Origin: Muscardinus avellanarius
Lineage: Eukaryota > Chordata > Mammalia > Rodentia > Gliridae
DNA: 64,000 nt
Assembly (NCBI GenBank): GCA_963383645.1
Contig: OY726572.1
Location: 71,314,356 to 71,378,355 of the forward strand
Direction: 5' to 3'
The notes below the pieces were generated by a model. It did no database searches. It was given only the letters and a program-made list of their open reading frames with translations, and was not told the DNA's origin. Of this stretch, positions 45,837 through 56,355 are shown in pieces (the stretch's first letter is position 1; each line of letters opens with the position of its first letter). The position numbers and the translations under genes were made by a program.

Positions 45837-46882
45837 CATAGTGTGAATGGATTATTCATTAGCATAAAAGGAAACACCTTATCATGAAGCAGGTATGAGT
45901 AGGTTCCTCTACACAGAGGAATTAGAAGAAACGTAAATGAAGATTTTAAGAAAGTGGAATGCTATTGCCTTCAATGTTGCCTTAAAAGCACAATTATGTT
46001 CATCATCTTAAAATTTGGATTATAGAGTATTCAGTTGGGAAACTAAGAATTGCCTTTCCAGATGTCCCAGAATTTATTTTATAATAATAGTAAGAAAATA
46101 CAGCAAAGGTGAGTGGAAAATCCTCACAATAAATTAAGAATCATTCAAAATAATCTACTTGTAAAGGTGTAATGTGTATGACTGAGGTATACTTACAAGT
46201 ATTCTTCAGCCCAGGCATAAGAGGGGCAGGGGATGACAAATTATGGTGTTTGTACAGAGACTGCTGGCGAAATTTCTATACGATTCCAGGACTGCTATAA
46301 AATGCTGCACATTTTATAGATTGTAGAAATTACCCTGAGGAGTTGTGACCCAGAAATGAAGATTTCAAAGCCTTAGTTAAGGGCTAGGTTAGCTGTATAT
46401 TTTGGCTGAGGTCATAGATATAGTAAAATTAAATTATGGCACATTGATTATTACAAATAAAATATGAGCCCCTACCTAATGTAATCACTTAATAGTTTGC
46501 CTTTCGTTTTTGTAAAGAGAAGATGGAATATTCAAGTAACCTCATCTCTAGAGTATTGTTCATAAAATAAAGCAACTAATATATCTAAATGACACTTTTT
46601 ATATTTTCCTAAGGAGAATGAGATTCACTTCAATGTGTATTTATAGGTCTCAGGATAACAACTTTCTCAGTGTCGAAGCCTTTGTTGTGAAAATGCCACC
46701 CCCATAAAACGTATCATGTTTTATTTTAGCAGATGGAAAATGCCTCTAGAAGGCATGGGGCCATATTGGTGAAAATCAAGAGTGAACTACTATAGAAAAT
46801 GTGGAACACAGTTGGTGGTAGAAAAGAGGAATAATGGTAGAATAGAGAATATTAAATAGATTTCTTAGAAGCAACATTTTTA
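45837..46882. other. Unique AT-rich sequence
   Basis: No gene or repeat family is recognised. Confidence 0.5.
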
Positions 46883-47112
46883 TTAAGAAGACATTTGTTT
46901 GTTTGTTTGTTTGTTTATTCTGGTATTGTAGATGGAACCAAGGGGGATTGTACCTCCGATCTATACCCCAGCCCTATTTTTTAGTCTTTTAAAGGGTCTC
47001 ACTGAGTCACTAAGTAGCTGAGGCTGTGCATCAATCATGATCCTCCAGTCTCAGCCTCCTGAATGCTGGATTCTAAGTGAGTGCCACCACACCGGGCTTT
47101 AAGAAGACTTTT
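46883..47112 (-). repeat. B1-dID composite SINE with target duplication, minus strand
   Basis: The copy is flanked by ttaagaagacattt (46883-46896) and ttaagaagactttt (47099-47112), one mismatch in 14. It has a short (GTTT)n tail, the ID-like part (tagatggaaccaagggggat) and the B1-like part (ggtctcactgagtcactaag). Confidence 0.88.
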
Positions 47113-48211
47113 AAATGTAAATATCTATTCAACACTGGACAAATACATGCATGTCTATACTGGGATTTGTTTTTAAAGGTTTTGTAATAAAACTCAAAAA
47201 CAAAGAGAAGAGGAAAACAGTAAAATGTTGACTAGTATAAGTGGAAAGTAATTTGGAGGACAAAAATGAAATATATCAACAATCATATTTTGAGTGAGTG
47301 ATGGAAAAAATAAATATATAATTGTGTTTTGGAAAGGTATTATAAAAAAGTAGATTTTTTGTAAGCCTGCAAAACTGGTTTATGACCTCAATTCATTTAA
47401 GTACACAGCAATTATATACACAATTAAGAAATTAAAGTAAAAAATTTATATATTCATTCTTGGATACACGGATTGCTCCCCATTCAATTTCTCTTTAAAA
47501 TAGTTTCTCTTGAAATAATAAATATTTAAAATTTTTAAAGTTCTACTTGTAATTTCAATGTAGCATCATTAAAATATAGCACTTTGTAAAGTTTTATAAA
47601 TAAAGGCATATTGTATAATGTCTCCATGGATAATGAACGCCCCAGAAGTAAATATTATAAATATTTTCCTAGACATATATGCTTGCCTAAAAGATGATAG
47701 AAAAACTCCTGGAGAGTAAATATTCCAATGAAATTGCATGCCCAATGATCCTAAATGTGACACACACACACACTTTTTTAATCTTTTCTATGATCTTTGA
47801 AAATAATTGATACATGTTAGATATTTATTCAGTGGACACATGGAAAGATGAGAAATCATGAGCTTCCTATTCCACCATGTTATTGGCATCCTTTTTTTAA
47901 AGATATAAAGGCAAATTCAAACAACACATGCCTGAGAAACATGAAAACTATTTCAAGTTGGTTTGAAAGATGTCACGTACTGCTATTTGTGCTTGAAATA
48001 AGCCAAAAGACTAGAGATAAACTCAAAACAGAAACTTCTGGACTTTGAAGAAAATTTAGCAGTGATGTAGTCAAATAAATGTCTAAAAGGTCATGCACAA
48101 AGGCAACACGGTCAACTCTTAATATTGAAGAAATTTAGCAAGCTTTTATTATTGTATTTGTTGATTTCATTTTAATATTGCGATAATAATTTATGTATTG
48201 CTAACTTCATT
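47113..48211. other. Unique AT-rich sequence
   Basis: A short CA run lies at 47760-47774. No gene or interspersed repeat is recognised. Confidence 0.5.
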
Positions 48212-48225
48212 AAAAGAACAAGTGA

Positions 48226-49042
48226 GGACTTCTGGGAAGATGGCGACTGAGAAAAGCAGCGTCTACAAGCCCTGCTAAAATTCGATCTCTATTGCCACAA
48301 AATCAGCGCATTTCATAGCCAGAAAATGCCATCAGCAGAGAAATAAAAAAATGTAAACACAAGGGACAGAGAAATAAAAAAGACTAGAAGAACACCCAGA
48401 GACCAGAAATCAAGCCTGCAATGCAATAGCGGGGCCATGCCAGCACCATCTTCCCTCACAGCACCAGGATCCAGAGAGGAAAGGTAAACAAGGAGCTGAA
48501 GTGAGCAGCTGAGGATCATTTGGGTGTAATTCAGCAGTTCTTTCAGTGCAATGAACGTCTAGAACTCCCAATGGCCAAGCTCATCACGCCTTCCAGGGAC
48601 TCAGAATGGACCTCAAAACCAGAAAAGAAATACGCCAGCCTCACAGCCGAGGGCATGTCAGCGGCGCCATATTGCCAGCAGCAACAGTGAGTTCCTGTGT
48701 CCCACCACAGCTCCAGATCTCACCCACAATAACCGTGAGTGAAATTGCGGCCCCTAAAGGAGAAATCTCTGTACTGCACTCCCAGGGACTTGCGCAACTT
48801 TGATAATCTCCTTGGGTCAGATATTTTGCAGTCCAACCTAGTCGCAGCTCCCTGTGGGAAAATGCCCAGCCTGGCATACCCACGGTCTTGCGCAGCCTTG
48901 ATTAATTTCCTAGGTATGAGGAATTTACATTTTCAAAACCAGCTCTAGAGAAAATACTCAAAGAGATTAACTACAAATAAATAGGTAAGACACACCAGAA
49001 CCAGAAAAACAAGATTTTCCATCCAGCAGACAACTAAGCAAA
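48226..49042 (+). promoter_or_regulatory. L1 5' UTR (internal promoter region) of the chimeric element
   Basis: The first bases match the start of L1 5' UTRs and carry GAAGATGGCG, the usual place of a YY1-type site that guides L1 transcription start. The region is less AT-rich than its surroundings. Present activity is unknown. Confidence 0.6.
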
Positions 49043-49795
49043 GAAAAATATATTCATGTGTTTATTGGTTAAAATCTTTGGAGATTCATTATTTATTTTA
49101 GTCTTTTACCTATTTCTAAATGATATTGTTTGCTTTTATTGTTAATTTTTAGAATTTCTATTTGGAATATTAATATACCTTCAGATATAGCATTTGGAAA
49201 TATTTTACCCCATTATATCAGTAACTTTTAACTCTGTTTACATTGTCTTTGGATGTGCAATTTTTTTTTATTTTTTAGAAAGTTTATTTGTTTATTCTGT
49301 TGTTGCCTGTGCCTTTGAAATCATATCCAAGAAATCACTGCCAATTTCAATGTTGTAAAGTGTTATGACCCCCAAGTTTTCTTCTACAAGTTCATAGTCT
49401 TAAGATTTACATTTAGGTCTTTTATCTATTTTGAGTTAATATTTGTATATGGTGTTAGGTAAGGGTCCAACTTTATTCTTTTCCATGTAATTATTATTTT
49501 TCAACAACATTTAGTGAAAGGATCATTATTTCCTTCACCAAATGTTCTTGGAAACCTTGTCAAAAATAACTTGACCATATATGGAAGAATTTATTTCTAG
49601 GTTTTTTATTTTACTCCACTGGTTTATATATCTGGCTTTATAGCAGTACTACACTGTTTCAATTAATGTAGCTTTATAATCTTTGAAACCAGGAAATGTA
49701 CATCTTCTAGCTTTGTTATCTTTTGAGTTTGTTTTGGGTATTTAGAGTTCATATTTCATGTTAGGATAGATTTTTTTCTGGAAAAAATGTATGAT
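49043..49795 (-). mobile_element. Older L1 ORF2 fragment, antisense core of the chimeric L1
   Basis: On the plus strand this reads as the antisense of ORF2 from an older L1 family. Landmarks are 'atatccaagaaatcactgcc', 'tttaggtcttttatctattt' and 'cttgtcaaaaataacttgac'. It differs from the corresponding part of the long L1 at 1.3-5.8 kb. Confidence 0.8.
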
Positions 49796-50249
49796 AGTTT
49801 CACTTTAAAAAGAAAATAAATATCCTCTTGTAAGAAAGAAAGCAAAAAGAAATATTTAAATGTTATCTCTAAGTGATGAAAAGTTTGATATCAGACAGAT
49901 GAATCTGTTATGTGAGATTATCATTGTTAATTTTGGATAAATTTCTATAAAATTAGACGTCAACCACTAAGCCAAGCATGGGAAGGAGGGAGGGGGAGGG
50001 AATGGTGTGGGGTAGGAGCTAATTGGGTGATGTGTGCACGTATGTCTACACAAGTTTTTTTTATCCCATTATCATATATGAATACAGTCCACCAATAAAA
50101 AATTTAAAAAAGAACAAGTGAAACCAGACACATAAAGCTTGGCTAGTTTCAACAACCTTGTAGGTGTGTGAATAATATTGTGTTTTCCCAATTCATACTT
50201 AGAGGAAGAATTTAGTCTATAATCTTCTAAATTACATATCAGTCAATGC

Positions 50250-50410
50250 ACTTAAAGCTCTCTCTCACCCAGTATGAAATCTTCTTTACTTGATTACAGT
50301 TCAATAATCCTGTGTTCATATAAGGTCACATTCACAAGTACCAGGAGATGGGACTTTAGCACATCTTTTGGAGAGATACAGTTAACTCACAAAATGCTCT
50401 TCCCGAAACC
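50250..50410 (-). mobile_element. MaLR/MLT-type LTR fragment, minus strand
   Basis: 'tcatataaggtcacattcac', 'agtaccaggagatgggactt' and 'ttttggagagatacagttaa' read as the antisense of the 5' part of a common old MaLR-type LTR. It is short and diverged. Confidence 0.55.
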
Positions 50411-53400
50411 TTACTTAGGAGACTAAATCAAGGTGTGTTATTTAAAAAAAATAAATTATATGACATAAAAAGAGAGAGTTATTTGTTCCTGTAGAGTTTT
50501 ACTGAATTTTTAAAATATAATTCTAAGCATCATGCAATACCCAGGAATTTATTTATGCGCCATTATTCACAATATGCCTTCTTCTTTGGCAAAGGAGGTA
50601 CACCTGCTATGTGCAGGTGGGGCAGAACACACAAACAAACAGCCAAACAAAAAAGGACCAAATTTCTTTCTTTGAAAAGATTTCCATATCAACTAGGAAG
50701 GCCTGAAAAGAAAGAACAATTATTGAATGATAAATAAAAATCTCTGAACATAATGAAATCACCAATTTTGAATGCAGAGACAGAGGTTTTAAAATTTCAG
50801 TTTCTGATTTTGGCTACTTCAAGGAAGTACTGAGGCATGAGAAAGGAAAAAGTGAAACTATTAAAATGCTTAATTCTCTTGTCAACTGAAAATCAACAGA
50901 AGGAATAATGAAGTGATAAGGTGATAATAATAAGTAGCAACAGAAATAGAACTGATATTTATTTGAATATACTCAATAATCCTGAGGCTACACTGAGATA
51001 GTATACGCCTTCTCTCATTTAAGTCTCATAATAGCCTGTTACTAATTCTTCTCCATTATAGAGATGAGAAAGTTAAGAACTAGATTAGATAGGCTGTGTA
51101 ATGTGCTTAGAATAATAAAGCTAGTAAAAGGAGCTTGTATGAATTTGAAATAGGATTCTTCCAAGAATTAGTCATTATAAAATAAATACGTTAATGGCAA
51201 AATAATGAATTATTTTGTGAAGTTCTAATTTACCTATATTATATAAAATAGTGGGATTATTGAGTCTTTCTTAGTAACCATTTCATTACATATTGTATAT
51301 TTATATGCATATAAATATATATTTATATGCCTATATATTTATAAAACCCCATCTTGTCTAACTCATTTTTGTATGTTCAAGGAGTAGATCAATTTATAGA
51401 TACACGAACAAGATTTCTTTACACAGATAGATGAGTAAATATTTTTATATACCCATTTTACAGTTATGGACACACACCTGTATATTTATAAGCAACATTC
51501 TACTTTGAATAAATACATTAAGGTGTAGCGGCTGATTATTTTATTCAAATAAAATACACTAATGATCATAATCTCATTAATATTTCATTTTAAAAAGAGC
51601 CTTTTATTCTTAGATTTGAAGAAATGGGCATAATTATACCAGATCTTTAGCAGAAATCAAAGAAGATAACTAACTGCAAGGGGACTCTTCAAAACATAAA
51701 GAAATGAGAAACTGCCCAAGTACTTCCTCCTTATACACTGTTTATTGTATGCTATGATCTAGGCTTTTTCAGTTTTTTCCTTTTGCAATTTCTCAATTTA
51801 TTTTATTCATAACAGGATAGAAAAAGAAAGATTTGTTCAAGATAGATTCCCAAATACTGTGAGAGCTACAAGATGCATGAAAAAAAATAATATTCTTCAT
51901 CACAAAGTGGGAAATCCATTTATTGACCAGAAGGGGTGAGATTTTTTTCCTTCTCTCTACCTTCATTGTACTTGTTACTGTGAGCAAGAAACTATACAGG
52001 TAAAGGGGATGAAAAATATATATTGGGGCCATGGACTTATTGTTCCCATAAATCCTGTTCAGAGTTTAACTAGACTGAAGATTGCATAACTTACATAACT
52101 GAATTCACTTCAGTTTTGTCAAGTGAAGACAAATGTCTTTGCATGTTAATCTTTCCTCATTGAAATCTATTGAATCCATTAGCAAAGGAAATTTAATAAC
52201 CTTACACTATTTAGAAATACTTTATTTCAGGATGTCTCATCTTTTTTCATTTATCTGATTTCCATTTCCAGTAGAACTGGTCAGAGTAATTTCATTTTGC
52301 CATCAATTCCTTAGTCTGATTGTGATGCTGCAGGTGTTATATGGTAACTTAATAATAGTTCTTAGATGTTTAAGTCACTAGAGCTAATTTAGAGTGGAAA
52401 TGCATATGGAATAATATATTGCTGCTCCACTGAATTTCAAAGGAATTCATTATGATTAGTAATATTACAATAGCAATTGGAGGAAGTCATAATGATTTGC
52501 CACAACTTATATGAACTCATTGAATAGTTTTAATCTTACTATATTTAAACATTGAACTGCAAGTAAATTCAGTGGTAGTCTATAATGAGATTTGGAACAC
52601 ATAATAGGACTATTAATAATGACTATATTTGTACATTTTATGGTAAGAAATTTATAACATTTGGTGAACATTATTTAAAATATTTTACTTATTTTGATTA
52701 TGTGATATAGATGAGATTTAGAACCTACAGTGATTTTATATTTACATGAGCCATTTTAAGTGATTGATAGATTTAATTCCCTTAGTGAATATTTTATATT
52801 TCTATTTATACCCAAACTAAACTACTTCATACAATTAAACAATATGGAATTCTTTTAGGGGAATAAACAATGTTTTAGCAAATAAAAATGCACAAATACC
52901 CAATTTTCTGCTGCTTAGACATCCGCGGTTATTTGAGGCCTTCTCAATATTAAATTCGGGTAAAATTAAAAAGTGTTCAATTCTAAGAATAGTTAATTTC
53001 TGGCTTTATAGTAACTGGGAATACAAGTATGAAGAAAACAGGCTGGTCACTCTCATGGAATTCCCAATGATTCATACCCATATACAACTCAAAACAATAA
53101 AATGTAAAACTTGTTCTCCTAGGTAAAGAAATAAAGTATCCCAGGAGAGAACAATTACTTCTGCTTGAACAGTTTACAGACTACTTCATAGAAGAGATAA
53201 CACTTTCAGCCAGACTTGATGGATGACAGAAATTTCAGCTGCTGAGGGTTGCATAAAAACATGCCAAAAATATTAAAAACAAAATGGAGATGCTCTGTGA
53301 CCATAATATGCAGTGGAAGGATCTCAGACTTTTCTCTGATATGTAGTTCCCCTGTTTCAGTTAATACATCTGTAAAATATGGCACTCTCTGGTAATTGTG

Positions 53401-55855
53401 ATCGATCTGCTCATACCTAACAGGATCCTCCTCATCACACTCAACAAGATGTTTAAACCACCCTGTGATATTATAAACACAATATTATTAATTTGGCTAT
53501 ACAAACACTCTTACTGAAAATATTAGTAAAACTACAGAAGGTATGATGATTACTTCAGTCGGAAAGAGATAAGCAATATTGCCACTAATGGGCCAAGATC
53601 CGTAGACTAATTTCCATAATAGGTAAAATTGGGAGTTATGGGAAAAGCAATATTTAGGGCAAATAAGGGATGAAGTACAAAAATAACATAATGGATGCAA
53701 AGCAAAAGGTCATCAGTAAAAAGACATAGGTAATATGGCCACAAATAAGTGAGACTAAGGACTTGATGCCAGCGAGCAGCAAGCTGAAGTGGACTTATCA
53801 AAGATGCAATGGGGTAGTTGCAATGAAAATCCTTAAGAAGAAGAGACAAGTAAACCCTCCAAAAACATATTCATGGGAAGTCAGCAATCTTTAAGAGCTT
53901 TGTCAAGAAAGAGTAAGAACAGCCTCTTGCTCTGAATGATGCTCTAGAAGTATATTTGTAAGCGGTTATTTGAAAGGTCTCTGTGGTATCACTGAATTTT
54001 ACTCCCGGTGTCTTTAGAAGCACCTGCAGGAGGTCAGCTGAGGTACTGGGATGGAGGCAGTTGCAAACGCAATCAGAACTCACACTTACACAGAGTAACT
54101 CAACTAAGCATATGGCAGAAAATCATCCCTGCTTGTAGTTTCCAAACTGTCTAATGCCAAATAAAGGGAGCTATTTAAGAAAATTCTACTAATCTTCAAA
54201 ACAGAAAAAAAAAATACTGTATCTGAATTTAAAAGGTTAGAAAAAAAAAAAAAACACAGTCCTTTGGTCTAGGCAATAATAACTCATCTGTTTACTATGA
54301 TATCTGTTTGACCAGAAGAGATTGCTGTTCAAACTTCAAATAACAGATTTTATAAACAATTACAAATAAACACTGCATTTTGTATATGGTTCCCAGTCCT
54401 CTTATAAAATTAATTCTAATACTAAAAAGGTATTATTGAAAGTTAACCAAATTCTGACTAAAAATAAACATTTCTAAGAGCAGTTGCAGATGAATGTTTT
54501 TTTCAAGAGAAGTCTCTACCATATTAAAATCAGATGTTAAATCATATGAAATCAGAAACTTTATTTCACTTCTCATTTTCTCTTGGCCAATAAATGTGTG
54601 TTGGCTGAAGTGTAGACAAAACAGTCTGAGAATACTCACACATGAAAAATTAAACTTTGGAGTATGTATGCAACTTTTTCAAATAAATTAATTTCAGTAC
54701 TTTATTCATTTCTTTCAAAATGCTGATAAAAACACTTTCTATTCTGTTTTTAAATAATGTGACCATAATTTGTGCCTGAGAGTCAATTGTCCTTGTGTTA
54801 AAGTGAATATAAGACAAACTATTTTAAGTGTGCTAATTTTACAGCCTTTCATAAAATAAGCCTTTGGTGATGAACAATATGATGATTTCAAACCACTGAA
54901 AGCCATAGAACATTAATTTATTGCTTCCAGAGTGTATGTTTATGTTTGAAAGTAAAAGCAATTAAAAAAAAAATCCTGTCTGGTTGAGTCATACATTTGT
55001 GTCTTTGCTGATATATTCAGGATATAGGTTATTTCTTCTTCTTTGGGATAATTATAAAGTTTATCACAAGGACAAGCAATAAACATCGCATGGGTATATA
55101 AAGTTTGGATTATTTAATAATAATGTCCTCTGTATTGTTAATGGTTTATTGATTAGGAATTAATCCAATGCTACCTGGAAGTACATTCACCTATTTGAAT
55201 GGAAACTATTCAGACATAAGCTATCACTGGGGTAATAGTAGCAGAGTCTCTTATCTTCCTGGAAATAACTCTGCTGTGACCATGAATACATCGTATAATT
55301 GAGTTATTCAGGACCTGTTTTGCCAACATCTAAATGTACATCATTAATGAAGATAAAATGAACTTGAGTTTCCAGATGTCAGTGTAGCCTCATTGTTTTC
55401 CTGCCAACGTGTCTCCAAATACACCAGACAGATGCATTCACATGTAGCCTGTTCTGCTTCATTTCAACACTTTAGAAGAGGAATGCATGGATGTGATTTA
55501 AGAGTTAGGCTATGTATTAATATTTTTAGTACTAAAGAAGAAATAAGTATAGGTATTGCATGGAATTTGATGATGATTTTATATGCTTAGACAAAAGTCA
55601 AAGTATGCATCATCTGTTTGTGGATAATAGTTGGCAAAAATTCATAAGTGAAAATATACATAAATGTATTTCTAATTGTTACATATTTAAAAAGTAACTT
55701 TAATAAACAGGAAGTAATAAAAGCAATGATTAACAAACTATAATTCTGGTCTTCCGCATGCATACGACTCAATCACAATTTTGTGTAAAAAGTATAATGG
55801 TTATAACAGTATGGCCTGCTCCTCTTAAGGGTGGCCTCTTTTCCACTCTTTCTTG
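50411..55855. other. Unique AT-rich sequence, about 5.4 kb
   Basis: This is the longest stretch without a recognisable repeat. I see no RNA gene or supported coding exon. A 44-codon frame at 55168-55302 is discussed separately. Minus-strand frames at 53497-54083 have no known domain. Confidence 0.5.
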
Positions 55856-55950
55856 GGTGATATAGCTCAGTGGTAAGGGACTTGCTTAGCATGTGTAATA
55901 CTGTGGGTCAAGTACTCAGAACCAGTACATGCACACACACACACACACCA
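55856..55950 (+). repeat. ID-type (tRNA-derived) SINE, plus strand
   Basis: The copy reads like an ID body: 'gggtgatatagctcagtggt', 'gggacttgcttagcatg', then a CA-rich tail (55928-55949). The A-box match TAGCTCAGTGG is intact at 55863-55873, and a weaker B-box-like segment follows near 55905-55917. No B1-like half is attached. Confidence 0.78.
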
Positions 55951-56134
55951 CGCACAATAATAATATTCCTCTCATAAAGATAGTTACTGATGACATAATT
56001 TCAACTCTTCTCAACAGTTCAAATACTATTATGGCAATATGTGAAGATATTACTACCAATCTAATTAATGAAGGGAGAGAAGAGTGGGGAGATGGGTGGG
56101 TTATAGAGGGAAATACACAAGCAGCTATGTGAAT

Positions 56135-56355
56135 GCATTTTTGTGGGTGGGGGGTGCTGGGGATGGAACCCAGAGGCTTTCTACCTCCGGGCTACACTCC
56201 CGGACCTATTTTATATTTTATTTGGAAACAGGGTCTCACTAAGTTTCTGAGAGCCTCACTAATTAGCTGAGGCTGGTTTCGAAGCTGCGCAATCCACCTG
56301 TCTCAGTCTCCCAGGTCCTGGGTTTACAAAAGTGCACCACCATGAACAGCTTCAT
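56135..56355 (-). repeat. B1-dID composite SINE, minus strand
   Basis: The copy includes 'gtgctggggatggaacccag', 'cctccgggctacactcccgg', 'cctcactaattagctgaggc' and 'aaaagtgcaccaccatgaac'. Confidence 0.9.

Larger units (their letters stand above)
48212..50121 (+). mobile_element. Chimeric L1: 5' UTR + antisense older L1 + 3' UTR, within 14-bp target duplication
   Basis: AAAAGAACAAGTGA occurs exactly at 48212-48225 and 50108-50121. Inside, 48226 to about 49042 begins like a full-length L1 5' end (ggacttctgggaagatggcg), with a YY1-like site close to the start. The 5' region holds a good splice-donor match, AG|GTAAGA, at 48983-48990. About 49043-49795 is the antisense of ORF2 from a different, older L1 type (ttgcctgtgcctttgaaatc, aagggtccaactttattctt). 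From about 49945 to 50107 the L1 3' UTR (caaccactaagccaagcatg, aattgggtgatgtgtgcacg, ccaccaataaaaaa) leads to an A tail. ORF1 and sense ORF2 are absent. Confidence 0.85.

Noticed and set aside
55856..55950. tRNA gene, because of the intact A box
   Set aside because: The B box is degenerate, no cloverleaf or anticodon arm can be drawn, and the CA-rich tail fits an ID SINE.
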